Shown: positions 25,682-34,439, counted from the first letter of the stretch. The stretch is 64,000 nucleotides of DNA from JAIOZK01 sp964468645 (GCA_964468645.1 CAYXUU010000001.1:1-64000), one strand, 5' to 3'. Numbers and translations: made by a program. Notes: generated by a model not told the origin, from the letters alone.

Positions 25682-27502
25682 TCAGTTCTTGCTTACATAT
25701 TCCAGGTATGGCCTGCGAACCTTTAAACCATTTTGCTGTGCAATTCTAATATAATATTTCATCATCTCAACATCATTCAGTCGGTAATAAACCTCGATCA
25801 GGTTAAGATAGATTTGTTTCCTCCTGGGATCCATTTGAACTGCTTTGATATAATCATCTGCCGCCGCCTTATATCGCTTTAAATAATAAAGAACTTCACC
25901 ACGGTAAATGTATGCCTCAACATTATGATCAGTCCTGTTAATATATTTATTAAAATCAGGTAATGCACGTTCATAATCCTTCTTGCGAACATAACTGACC
26001 CCTCTCATAAAAAAGACATAGTCATGATATTTGTCAGAATTATCCTCAGCATTGTTAAAGTCGGAAACAGCCTTGTCGTAATTTCCTTTTTCATAAAAAT
26101 AAATCCCCCGGTTAAGCCAGCCATGATAATATGTGGAATCCAGAGAAATTGCCCTGTTAAATAATTTCAATGCTCTTTTGGGATCAGAATGAACCACCTC
26201 TCTGCCAACATATACAAGTGCTCTCTTGCTATCAGGTGAATTTTTCAGACTGCTCTCCCAAATTGTTGTATTGGTTTCCCAGTCATGGTTCCTGTTAATC
26301 GTAATTGCACTCAGAATGATGGTAATTACAATTATCACAACTGAATATTTTCGAGTGTTCTGTTTCAGGAGCAAAAATATCCCCGTGGAGACCAGAAGAG
26401 AGATGCCCAGAAATGGCAGATATATGCGGTGTTCAAACATAAGGTCCGTGATCGGAATAATGGTGGATTCAATACTCATTGTTATGAAAAACCACGCAAT
26501 ACCAAATGATAAGAGGGGATATTTCTTGAACCACCTGACAGCAAAGAATATAAGTATAATAATTATAGCGAGGCCCACTAATTCATAGGTCCCGAACAAT
26601 GAATCGGAAATTTTTACATCATGGTCGATATTAAATCCTCTCGGAAAAAACAACAATTGAAAATAAAACACGAGTATTTTGAACTGGGTTATAAGGTAGC
26701 TCCATCGCTCAATTTCCTTTGATTCCCTGGGTAGTTTACCCATCAATAAAACGGCAAGAAAACCAACAAGAATAATACTACCGTATATGATCAAATATTT
26801 CTTTGCAATTTTCTGGTTAGTGCCTCTGATAAAATACAACTCTGCAAACCACCACATCAAGGGCAATGAGGCGGCATTTTGTTTTGACAGAACTGCCAGT
26901 ATTGCTGTTAAAACTGTAAGAAAATACATGAAATAGGTTTGGGGCTTCAACCCATCCTTAAGATGATCCTGCCGTGCCTTAATATAGAGTAATACAGAAC
27001 AGATATAAAACAGGGCAGACAATATTGTAATTCTCTGGGCGACATAGGTTACCGCCATCACCTGTATGGTGTGTGCTGCAAAAATCAACGCCACACCTCC
27101 TGCAAGGATGATCTTACCCTTATCAGGAAGATCCTTAAAACTGAATCCAATGATTCTTTTGGCCAGAAGATAAACAAGAATAGTGGTGAGTATATGAAAG
27201 AAGATATTGAACCAGTGATAACCCTTGGGATCAAGCTCACTGTAATGATAATTTATAGCGAAAGTAAAATAGGAAGCCGGCCTTTCAGTGACATCTAACC
27301 AGGTCTCAACAGATTTAAAATTTTCCAGCGACCGGATCGTACTATTCGAATTAATACTTGTTTCATCATCAAAATGAAATGTATAATCAGGCACATTTTT
27401 GTAAATAATCAGTATAAGCACAATGATAAGGACATATGGAATGAGGTGTCCATATCGCTGAGCAAGACCTGGTTTTTTACTGATTTGTTTCTTTTTTGAC
27501 AT
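25682..27502 (-). CDS. TMTC-like GT-C membrane protein with TPR tail
   Basis: 606 residues. About ten transmembrane helices in the first ~400 residues, then a TPR solenoid (~430-590: 'AISLDSTYYHGWLNRGIYFYEKGNYDKAV', cited as YHGWLNRGIYFYEKGNYDKA, and two to four more units). The first lumenal/periplasmic loop has 'YTFHFDDETSINSN', like the 'DD' glycosyltransferase-C motif, and 'FEHRIYLPFLGISLL' matches the 'ERLLYLPS' region of the TMTC/POMT families. It may transfer sugars from a lipid carrier to envelope proteins (family inference). It faces the repeat lipoprotein tail-to-tail with a 9-bp gap. Confidence 0.8.
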   Translation of the reverse strand: MSKKKQISKKPGLAQRYGHLIPYVLIIVLILIIYKNVPDYTFHFDDETSINSNSTIRSLENFKSVETWLDVTERPASYFTFAINYHYSELDPKGYHWFNIFFHILTTILVYLLAKRIIGFSFKDLPDKGKIILAGGVALIFAAHTIQVMAVTYVAQRITILSALFYICSVLLYIKARQDHLKDGLKPQTYFMYFLTVLTAILAVLSKQNAASLPLMWWFAELYFIRGTNQKIAKKYLIIYGSIILVGFLAVLLMGKLPRESKEIERWSYLITQFKILVFYFQLLFFPRGFNIDHDVKISDSLFGTYELVGLAIIIILIFFAVRWFKKYPLLSFGIAWFFITMSIESTIIPITDLMFEHRIYLPFLGISLLVSTGIFLLLKQNTRKYSVVIIVITIILSAITINRNHDWETNTTIWESSLKNSPDSKRALVYVGREVVHSDPKRALKLFNRAISLDSTYYHGWLNRGIYFYEKGNYDKAVSDFNNAEDNSDKYHDYVFFMRGVSYVRKKDYERALPDFNKYINRTDHNVEAYIYRGEVLYYLKRYKAAADDYIKAVQMDPRRKQIYLNLIEVYYRLNDVEMMKYYIRIAQQNGLKVRRPYLEYVSKN

Positions 27503-27699
27503 ATACGGTTAGGTATTAATGTATTGATATATCCTGAACAGAAAAGAACATTCCATATATACAGAACCAAGTGTTCAAAGTTAAAAAATTTATATTACCG
27601 GAAGAACTTGCTATTTGGTTTTGAATTCAGCTTTGTGCATATTTATAACTACTATTACCTATTAATAATGAACTTTTTAAATAACAAAACCAGGGCATC
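27503..27699. other. Intergenic, divergent from 25682 and upstream of small ORFs
   Basis: AT-rich; no gene. Probably contains promoters for the minus-strand TMTC-like gene and for the small ORF at 27700. Confidence 0.4.
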
Positions 27700-27888
27700 A
27701 TGAAAAAGAATTTTACATTAACATTAATCCTTGCCAGTCTGGTATTAATTGTAAATACCAGCTTCTCTCAGGGGGGAAAGCCCCCCTGCCACGACCATTA
27801 TAGGGCGGGAAAAGTGTGAAACAAGCATTTGTGACAGGATTGCGATGGTGAAGTGCCGGAAAATAAGAAGGATAAAATAGACCTCTAA
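27700..27888 (+). pseudogene. Small secreted ORF interrupted by two in-frame TGA codons
   Basis: The frame starts MKKNFTLTLILASLVLIVNTSFSQ (shown here as MKKNFTLTLILASLVLIVNT), a strong signal peptide, then GGKPPCHDHYRAGKV, TGA, NKHL, TGA, QDCDGEVPENKKDKIDL and TAA. If the two TGAs (27817-27819 and 27832-27834) were Cys or Trp codons, the mature protein would be ~39 residues with the pattern CHDH...C-x4-C-x2-C. The first stop would give a 39-residue product. Its full frame ends 9 nt before the next ATG (27898), as in an operon. Either a decaying gene or a recoded one; TGA is an ordinary stop elsewhere in the window. Confidence 0.5.
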
Positions 27889-27897
27889 AAAAGAATC

Positions 27898-28035
27898 ATG
27901 ACACAAAACTTAAAGAAACACGAGTTTAAACAATCCAAAGCTTTAAGTAAGGATATCAGAGATGCAACCGGCAGAATAAAATACTTTGAAAAACCCCCCA
28001 GACCCTATTTTCTGTGTTTACATGCAGGAAAATAA
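27898..28035 (+). CDS. Possible 45-residue hypothetical protein
   Basis: Opens MTQNLKKHEFKQSKAL and ends 'PRPYFLCLHAGK'. Basic and hydrophilic, no signal peptide. The start is 9 nt after the full-length frame at 27700, which is the main reason to list it. No family recognised. Confidence 0.35.
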   Translation: MTQNLKKHEFKQSKALSKDIRDATGRIKYFEKPPRPYFLCLHAGK

Positions 28036-28280
28036 ATATTCAGGCCCTGTTCTTGAAAGTAATGCATTAGTCCTTTTCTAATGCATTATTTGGGATAATT
28101 GTATTCATAATGTAAAAGGGAATAAATAAAAGTTGTTTTTGTGATTGCATAACATTATCTTTGAAAGAATTCCTTCTTTCTTGAAAATCAAAAAAATGAG
28201 CGAAGTTAATCTCAGGGTGTTTATATGTCTTTTTTTCTAACAGGATCTGTGTAATAATGCTAACCCCAAAAATAAAAAAC

Positions 28281-29192
28281 ATGAAAAAAGAAAAATTATT
28301 CCCACCAGTTTTCTCAGTAAAAAGGAAAGCGATGTTTATTATGGGCTGTTTCCTGGTATTATTTTGTATGCTTTTGATCTCATGTGAACCTGAAGTAGTT
28401 AAGGAACCCACAGCAAGTGAGGCCGTAATCCTGGTGGATGATGCCGTTACCCTGATCAATGAAAAAGGAGAAGCCGCATTTAAAGAATTGAACGAGGAGG
28501 GCACTAAATGGAAGAAAGGCAAGACTTATATATTTGTAGCCAACATGAATGGTGAATTTACGGTTCATCCGAAATTAATAGGCAAAGATATGATGAAACT
28601 TAAAGATGAGGATGGAAAACCAATTATGAAATGGTTTATTAAAACAGCCAAAAGTAAAAAACAAGCAGGTTGGACACATTATCTCTGGAAAAATAGAGGC
28701 GCAACAGAGCCTTCCTGGAAATCGGCTTATATTAAACTGGCAACGGCTCCTTCAGGAAAGGAATACATTGTTGGATGTGGGGTGTATGATGTAAAGATGG
28801 AAAAAGAGTTTGCAGTAGAGGCCGTTAATAATGCTATCAGGATTATGATAAATAAGGGCGATTCAATTGCATTTGCATATTTCAGGGATCCCAAATCCCC
28901 GTTTCTCTTTAAAGGGACCTATATTTTTGTCATGGATACGGCCTATACGCTGGTTGTGGATCCTCCGTTTCCTGAGTTGGAAGGCGTAAACGTATATGAA
29001 TACCAGGATGCAAATGGAAAATACCTGTTCCAGGAATTTATGACCGTTGCCAACGAACAGGGTGAAGGCTGGGTTGATTATATGTGGCCCAAACCAGGAG
29101 ACACTGCACAATCAGCAAAATCATCTTATATCAAAAAAGTTGTTGTCGATGATAAGCCTTATATTGTAGGAATGGGTATATATCTTGAATAA
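28281..29192 (+). CDS. Double Cache-domain lipoprotein
   Basis: About 303 residues from the ATG at 28281 (an in-frame ATG at 28257 is less likely). Hydrophobic stretch and lipobox 'CMLLISC' (Cys ~39). Two tandem copies of a single-Cache-type domain follow: first 'EAVILVDDAVTLINEKGEAAF...YIFVANMNGEFTVHPKLIGKD...GWTHYLWK', second 'EAVNNAIRIMINKGDSIAFAYF...YIFVMDTAYTLVVDPPF...GWVDYMWPKPG'. Each ends in '(Y)IVG(C/M)G(V/I)Y'. Cache domains normally sense small ligands for chemoreceptors or kinases, but this protein has no output domain, so it is a free ligand-binding lipoprotein. It precedes a sigma factor gene by 227 bp. Confidence 0.82.
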   Translation: MKKEKLFPPVFSVKRKAMFIMGCFLVLFCMLLISCEPEVVKEPTASEAVILVDDAVTLINEKGEAAFKELNEEGTKWKKGKTYIFVANMNGEFTVHPKLIGKDMMKLKDEDGKPIMKWFIKTAKSKKQAGWTHYLWKNRGATEPSWKSAYIKLATAPSGKEYIVGCGVYDVKMEKEFAVEAVNNAIRIMINKGDSIAFAYFRDPKSPFLFKGTYIFVMDTAYTLVVDPPFPELEGVNVYEYQDANGKYLFQEFMTVANEQGEGWVDYMWPKPGDTAQSAKSSYIKKVVVDDKPYIVGMGIYLE

Positions 29193-29240
29193 TACCTTAC
29201 CTGATATACTAATCTTATTTTATTCGTCTTAAATTGGTGC

Positions 29241-29278
29241 ATTCGTGGCTAAATCTATATTTTTTAATAGCCACGAAT
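29241..29278. terminator. Hairpin after double Cache gene
   Basis: ATTCGTGGCTA (29241-29251) and TAGCCACGAAT (29268-29278), perfect 11-bp arms with an A/T-rich loop, followed by A/T-rich DNA. The 'CACGAATnnCACGAAT' word family also appears near 37085. Confidence 0.5.
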
Positions 29279-29419
29279 GACACGAATATTTTAATTATTT
29301 CTAAAAGACCGGAAATAACATCAGGAAACTTTGTTTGTTGTTTTATTAGAAAAATATGCACAGATAAATTGAATCTTAATCACTATGCAATAAAAAACAT
29401 CCGTTCCGTCTAATCAGGT

Positions 29420-29983
29420 ATGGAAGCGAAAAGCGTCAATCAGAGAAACATAGCAAATGTTGTAGCTGCAGAATACAACAATCTGCTTGATTTTGTGAGG
29501 GCACGCTGGCGCTCCGATGCTGAAAGGGATGCTGAAGACATACTGCAGGATGTTGTAACAGGACTCTTCACTAAAGTCGACTTTAGTAAACCCATCGAAA
29601 ATGTTGCCGGATATATCTACCGTTCCCTGAGGAACAGGATCATCGATCTTCAGCGAAAAAGAAAACACATCAGTATTAGCCTGGATAAAGAAGAAGAAAC
29701 CGATGAAGGAAGTATGGTCAGGCAGCTGGCTGATCAGGGCCATGACGTACCTTCATGGAGCAGAAATGAAAAATTACAGAACAGGATGATGAGGGCTATC
29801 GATCAGTTGAAGCCAGAGCAACAGGATATTATCTATGCAACGGAATTCGAGGGGTATTCTTATGAGGAATTGTCACGTGAATGGGAGGTTCCCATAGGCA
29901 CTCTGCTAGCCAGGAAACACAGGGCCCTGGCAAAACTCAATAAAATGTTATCAGACGAAAAAGAAAAATTAAATAATGTATAG
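29420..29983 (+). CDS. ECF sigma-70 factor
   Basis: 187 residues. Region 2 contains 'DAERDAEDILQDVVTGLFTKVDF' (cited in part: AEDILQDVVTGLF) and 'GYIYRSLRNRIIDLQRKRK'. Region 4 contains 'LKPEQQDIIYATEFEGYSYEEL' (in part: LKPEQQDIIYATEFEGYSYE) and the helix-turn-helix 'WEVPIGTLLARKHRALAKL'. It differs in sequence from the sigma factor at 9405. The membrane protein that follows 11 bp downstream is its likely partner. Target promoters are unknown. Confidence 0.92.
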   Translation: MEAKSVNQRNIANVVAAEYNNLLDFVRARWRSDAERDAEDILQDVVTGLFTKVDFSKPIENVAGYIYRSLRNRIIDLQRKRKHISISLDKEEETDEGSMVRQLADQGHDVPSWSRNEKLQNRMMRAIDQLKPEQQDIIYATEFEGYSYEELSREWEVPIGTLLARKHRALAKLNKMLSDEKEKLNNV

Positions 29984-29994
29984 GAGGATTTGAA

Positions 29995-30435
29995 ATGGAA
30001 TGTTACAGTAATTATAATCAGAGAAGTAAAGGAGGCAAGATTTTGCGCTTTATTGGATTGGTATTGGGAGGGGTAATGCTTGCCGGTTTATTTGCACTGG
30101 CATTCGGATACATTGTAATGCTTCTGTGGAACTGGATTATGCCGGCAATATTTGGCATTGCAAGTATTACATTCTGGCAGGCATTTGGGATCATTTTGCT
30201 TGGAAAGCTTATTTTCGGAGGTTTTGGCCACCATGCTTGTAAGGATGATGATTCCGGAAAGCACAACCACTTTAAAGCCTGGATTCATGAAGGCGTTCCA
30301 CCATGGAAAAAGAAAACCGATAACGGATTCAGGAAGTGGAAATATTACGATGAATACTGGAAAAAAGAAGGAGGGGAAGCTTTTGATGCTTATGTTGACA
30401 GGAAACGTAAGGGTATTGATGAGAAGGAAGATTAA
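29995..30435 (+). CDS. Membrane protein following ECF sigma factor
   Basis: 146 residues. Two adjacent hydrophobic segments (~18-42 and ~50-75, 'GIASITFWQAFGIILLGKLIFGG'; cited in part), then a hydrophilic C-terminal ~65 residues rich in Lys, Trp and Tyr ('KWKYYDEYWKKEGGEAFDAY'). A GGAGGATT-like ribosome site (29982-29989) precedes the ATG. 'WNWIMPAIFGIASITFWQA' is a conserved pattern seen in Proteobacteria and Bacteroidota proteins of unknown function paired with sigma factors. Probably an inner-membrane anti-sigma-type or effector protein; not proven. Confidence 0.78.
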   Translation: MECYSNYNQRSKGGKILRFIGLVLGGVMLAGLFALAFGYIVMLLWNWIMPAIFGIASITFWQAFGIILLGKLIFGGFGHHACKDDDSGKHNHFKAWIHEGVPPWKKKTDNGFRKWKYYDEYWKKEGGEAFDAYVDRKRKGIDEKED

Positions 30436-30535
30436 GGCAAAAGGACAGAGGCAAAAGTGCCCGTAACCTACACTGACGAACACATTACTTTTGCCTTTGT
30501 CCTTTGTCCTTTGTCCTTTGTCCAATGTTCTTTTG
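30436..30535. repeat. GGCAAAAG/CAAAGG inverted repeat between convergent genes
   Basis: GGCAAAAGGACAGAGGCAAA... at 30436-30458 pairs with the complement at 30487-30509 (two mismatches over 23 bp). Four successive CTTTGTC/CCTTTGTCC units follow to ~30535. The right half overlaps the 3' end of the reductase gene (stop at 30485). Related repeats occur at 11480-11580 and 40480-40520. Confidence 0.65.
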
Positions 30536-31681
30536 CCTTGATAGGCTGGCAGACAGGATAGATTTACCAAATCCCAATAATCCAACGGGAAGCTGATTCC
30601 TGCCCGTAAAAATGTCAACATATTTTTCGGCGATATATTTACCGCGATTCCTGAAAACGAAACCCGAAAAACCTGGTTTATCATAAAGAATACTTGCCAG
30701 TTTCATTCCCATTCGATGAAATATTAATATCCCTTTATCAATTGTACGGGTATAGATCTTTTTAACCATGAGTGGATCCATACCCCCTTTTATTATTGCT
30801 TCAGCAGCGATCTTCCCGCTTAATAAGGCATTTGAAATACCTTCTGCAACGATAGGGTCTGCAAGACCGGCAGCGTCTCCGGCAAGAAGGATATTGTTTC
30901 TGAAAAGACCTTCACGACGAACCGAAATAGGTATTACCGAACCCATGATTTTATATTTATCTGAAATGGGAATATTCAAATAGTTGAGGTATTTCCTGAA
31001 GTGTGCATGCAGATTTATTTTACCTGAATTCGTTAAAAACTTTCCAACCCCTATCGAAAGATGATCTCTTTTAGGAAAAACCCAACCATAACCATTTGGT
31101 GGGATTCCAATATCGAAACGCAAATTATTTTTAAGCTTACTTAAATTTTCATCCAACTCAAGTTCGCACTCAAGGGCGGAGGCAAGATTTCTTCCATCCT
31201 TCCATCCCGCAGATCGGGCTGTCGGGCTATGTACCCCATCAGATGCAATAACAAATCTGGATTTGAATTTGCCACCGGTAGTTATTATTTGAACCGGGCT
31301 TCCACCTTGAATAGCTTTAAGGGAAGTTTCCAAATGAACATCAACCAACCCGGTGTCAATATGACTAAATAAATATTCGTCGAAGCGATCACGCATAACG
31401 GTGTAAATAATTGGCTCATTCCGTACTGCTTCATATTCGAAATCGAAACTATGTGATTTGATGACAATCCTGTTAAAGCTTCTATCAATTACAGACTCAA
31501 TATTGAATGGCAATAGCTCCGTTACTTTGGCGACCACTCCCCCACCGCATACTTTGGGCCTGGGTAACTTTTCTTTTTCTATGAGGATGGTTTTTAACCC
31601 TGCTTCCTGAGCATATAATGCTGCATTTATGCCAGCAGGGCCGGCGCCAATAATGGCTATATCATAAACAAGATTGCTCAT
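30485..31681 (-). CDS. Geranylgeranyl-reductase-family FAD oxidoreductase
   Basis: 398 residues. N-terminal FAD-binding Rossmann motif 'IAIIGAGPAGINAALYAQEAG' (in part GAGPAGINAAL), the second FAD motif 'VIASDGVHSPTARS', and 'NNILLAGDAAGLADPIVAEGI' (GAGD-type 'AGDAAG'), all standard for the UbiH/GGR group. Homologues reduce polyprenyl double bonds or hydroxylate lipids. Its ATG overlaps the stop of the histidine kinase gene (ATGA), so it is translated with that operon. Its last ~12 residues (QRTKDKGQRQK) are encoded inside the CAAAGG repeat, so the natural C-terminus may be nearer 30530. Confidence 0.87.
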   Translation of the reverse strand: MSNLVYDIAIIGAGPAGINAALYAQEAGLKTILIEKEKLPRPKVCGGGVVAKVTELLPFNIESVIDRSFNRIVIKSHSFDFEYEAVRNEPIIYTVMRDRFDEYLFSHIDTGLVDVHLETSLKAIQGGSPVQIITTGGKFKSRFVIASDGVHSPTARSAGWKDGRNLASALECELELDENLSKLKNNLRFDIGIPPNGYGWVFPKRDHLSIGVGKFLTNSGKINLHAHFRKYLNYLNIPISDKYKIMGSVIPISVRREGLFRNNILLAGDAAGLADPIVAEGISNALLSGKIAAEAIIKGGMDPLMVKKIYTRTIDKGILIFHRMGMKLASILYDKPGFSGFVFRNRGKYIAEKYVDIFTGRNQLPVGLLGFGKSILSASLSRQKNIGQRTKDKGQRQK

Positions 31682-33048
31682 AAAAAATTGATAGTAAACA
31701 CTGTTCCTTCGCCAGCCTTTGAACTGACGGAAATTGTTGCCCCATGCAAATGTAATATTTGCCGTGAAATACTTAATCCAATACCCGAGCCGTTATCCCT
31801 GGTTGTAAAAAATGGCAAAAAGACCTTGTCAAGGTTTTCCCGGGATATGCCGTGCCCGTTATCTTCAATAGTGATTCTGATTGAATAGTCATCGGCTATT
31901 CTGGCTCCCATTATGATCTCAGGATATTCAATATCTGATATGGCCTGTAGTGCATTATTGAAAAGATTAATAAAAACCTGCTTGAGCATATTATCATCTG
32001 CATTGATGGAAAGTATATCCGGCTCAACATCGATGCCCAGTTTAATATTTCTGGTTTTAATTTCTTTTTGGCACAGCGCCTTAATTTTCAGCAGAAAATT
32101 TTCAAGAACAATTGTCTTTAATATGGGTTTGGGGAGTTGTGTCAGGCTGCGGTATTTTTCGACAAAACCGATCAATCCCTTACTCCTGTCATCTATCAAT
32201 GCTGTACTTTCCAGGATATCGGAAATATTGTCAATGTTCAAGTTTCTGATCGACTTGCCTGTAATTTGATCAGGCAGATTATTCTTGATGGTTTTGGTTA
32301 AGGTGGTTATGGGTGTGAGGGAATTCATTATTTCATGAGCAATAATGCGGATAAGTTTTTTATAGGAATCCAGCTCATTGGCCTCAAGCTCTGTTTTGAT
32401 ATCATGAATGGTTACCACATGATAAAGCTGATTATTGATGATGATCCGGGTAGATCTTAACGACAATACCCTCAGGCTATCGTTAATGAACAGTTTTATT
32501 GTTTGTTGTTTTCCTGAATCCAGGTCATATATGATTTTGCTCAATCCGGGATGAGATTTATCCAGATCCGTAAGACGGTAAACAGCATCCACTTCAAGCA
32601 TTTTAATTGCCGAATTATTAATAAGATCAATTTTCTGATTATCTGAAAAACTAATAATACCTGTTTGAACCTGGTGTACAATCGTATTAAGGTATTCCTC
32701 TTTCTGGGCCTTTTCCCTCCTGATGATCTCAAATTCGCTGTTGATAGATTTAAAACTATCTTTCAGGTCTCTGAATGTTGATTCAATCTTTTCCGGGTAA
32801 TTTGTTCTGATATCCCCTTCCCGGGCATAGATCAGAAAGCGGGCGAGATCGCGGTTTGTTCTGCTGACGTAATAATATAGAAAAAAAACTTGAATGAGAA
32901 CCAGGATTCCAAGAAAGATATTTGTAAAAATGCGTTCCGGCACTGTGATATAATAAGAGAATAGTATTGTCGTGATGGAGATTAAAATCACCCGGAAGAA
33001 AATAATAACAATAAATCTGTTAAAGGCCATATTTTTTAATTTTAGCAT
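31678..33048 (-). CDS. Membrane sensor histidine kinase (NtrB-like)
   Basis: 456 residues (an ATG six codons in, at 33030, is an alternative start). Two membrane helices (~15-32 and ~38-58), a HAMP-like region, a PAS-type segment (~125-215), the dimerisation helix 'IAHEIMNSLTPITTLTKTI' with the phosphorylated His, and an ATP-binding HATPase domain with N box 'NLFNNALQAI', 'DNGHGI' (G1) and 'GSGIGLSISRQIL' (G2). The gene overlaps the sigma-54 activator gene by 29 bp at its 5' end and the reductase by 4 bp at its 3' end. It should phosphorylate the activator; its stop codon is TGA. Confidence 0.92.
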   Translation of the reverse strand: MLKLKNMAFNRFIVIIFFRVILISITTILFSYYITVPERIFTNIFLGILVLIQVFFLYYYVSRTNRDLARFLIYAREGDIRTNYPEKIESTFRDLKDSFKSINSEFEIIRREKAQKEEYLNTIVHQVQTGIISFSDNQKIDLINNSAIKMLEVDAVYRLTDLDKSHPGLSKIIYDLDSGKQQTIKLFINDSLRVLSLRSTRIIINNQLYHVVTIHDIKTELEANELDSYKKLIRIIAHEIMNSLTPITTLTKTIKNNLPDQITGKSIRNLNIDNISDILESTALIDDRSKGLIGFVEKYRSLTQLPKPILKTIVLENFLLKIKALCQKEIKTRNIKLGIDVEPDILSINADDNMLKQVFINLFNNALQAISDIEYPEIIMGARIADDYSIRITIEDNGHGISRENLDKVFLPFFTTRDNGSGIGLSISRQILHLHGATISVSSKAGEGTVFTINFL

Positions 33049-34393
33049 ACAGGGTTGTTCTTGAAATATTCAATTCTTTGGCCACTTTGCTCATATTTCC
33101 ACGGTAAAGATCAACAACCTGTGAGATCAGGTTTTTCTCAACATCTTCAAGCCGGTGCGATGGAAAATGGCCAAATTGAGGAACCACATCACCCAGATAG
33201 AAACAATCAGGTGTTAGGGAGGCGGAATCACTTAAAATAACAGCTTTTTCAACGGTATGTTTCAATTCCCTTATATTCCCGGGCCAGCTGTATTTCAGAA
33301 GTTTATCGAGTGCCTGTTGTGTTATTCTAAGATCGGGTTTATTATATTTTCTTTTTAATTTGTTTAAATAGTATTCTGCCAGCAACACAATATCGAACCC
33401 GCGTTGCCGGAGTGGGGGTAGGATAATTTCAATGGTGTTGATCCTGAAGTAAAGATCCTCCCTGAAAAGATTCTGGCTGATCATTTCGGAGATCACCCGG
33501 TTGGTTGCACTGATCAACCTGATGTTGATGGGTATTGATTTACCGGAGCCTATCCTGTAAACCTCCCTGTTTTGAAGCACAGATAATATTTTTGTTTGCA
33601 GGGATACGGGCAAGTTACCGAGTTCATCAAGAAACAAGGTTCCCCCATTGGCTGATTCTAACCTTCCCATGCGATCTTCCCTGGCATCGGTAAAAGATCC
33701 TTTTACATGTCCGAATATCTCACTTTCGAATAATGATTCGCTAATGGATCCCAGGTCAACAGGTACAAATGCCTGTTTGCATCGTTTCGATTTCCTGTGT
33801 ATTTCGCGGGCAATCAACTCCTTGCCTGTACCATTTTCACCCAGGATAAGAACATTGGCATCCGTCCCGGCTACTTTGTTGATCATTTTAAAAACCTCCA
33901 TCATCGGAGGTGAGTTGCCCACAATTTCTTCTCTGTTTACATTCATGTTCTCATTCAGGGCTTGTTGTTTGTTCTGAAGGGCTTTTACCTCCATTCTGGT
34001 CTGCCTCAGTGCCAGGGCTGATCTTAATGTAGCTATGAGTTTATCCGGATCCCAGGGTTTCTGGATGAAATCGACGGCACCTTCTTTCATCGCTTTAACT
34101 GCAAGTTCAATATCACCATAAGCTGTTATCAGAATAACCACTGCCCCGGGATCAATAGTCAGTATTTTTCTTAACCAGAAAATGCCCTCATTACCCGAAT
34201 GTATCCCAGCCTTGAAATTCATATCCAGAAGAATGATGTCAAATTGATATTCACTCAATAAGGCAGGGATTCGCTCCGGATCCTTTGCCGGCTCAATAAA
34301 TCCGAACTCATTCTTAAGCAGCAGTTTCAGCGATTTCAGTATTTTTTCATTATCATCAATAATTAATATCTTGCCGGGGTATTTCTTATTCAT
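33020..34393 (-). CDS. NtrC-type sigma-54-dependent response regulator
   Basis: 457 residues: receiver domain (~6-120; acceptor Asp in 'IILLDMNFKAG'), AAA+ domain (~160-395) and Fis-type helix-turn-helix (~415-456, 'NMSKVAKELNISRTTLYAKI'). Walker A 'GENGTGKELIA', Walker B 'GGTLFLDELGNL', and the sigma-54-contact loop reads GSFTDA instead of the usual GAFTGA. It is the first gene of a three-gene operon with the kinase and the reductase. Two palindromic sites and a -24/-12 promoter in the upstream intergenic DNA suggest it controls the divergent ABC permease and perhaps itself. Confidence 0.93.
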   Translation of the reverse strand: MNKKYPGKILIIDDNEKILKSLKLLLKNEFGFIEPAKDPERIPALLSEYQFDIILLDMNFKAGIHSGNEGIFWLRKILTIDPGAVVILITAYGDIELAVKAMKEGAVDFIQKPWDPDKLIATLRSALALRQTRMEVKALQNKQQALNENMNVNREEIVGNSPPMMEVFKMINKVAGTDANVLILGENGTGKELIAREIHRKSKRCKQAFVPVDLGSISESLFESEIFGHVKGSFTDAREDRMGRLESANGGTLFLDELGNLPVSLQTKILSVLQNREVYRIGSGKSIPINIRLISATNRVISEMISQNLFREDLYFRINTIEIILPPLRQRGFDIVLLAEYYLNKLKRKYNKPDLRITQQALDKLLKYSWPGNIRELKHTVEKAVILSDSASLTPDCFYLGDVVPQFGHFPSHRLEDVEKNLISQVVDLYRGNMSKVAKELNISRTTLYAKIKKYGL

Positions 34394-34439
34394 CTGGAGA
34401 GAATATTAAATTCATATTAGTATTGCAAAAATATTGAAA

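Noticed and set aside
27700..27888. Selenocysteine or alternative genetic code
   Set aside because: TGA ends other genes here, no clear SECIS-like hairpin follows the codons, so recoding is not claimed.
28067..28522. 151-residue minus-strand frame
   Set aside because: Starts inside the Cache lipoprotein gene and shows no coding features.
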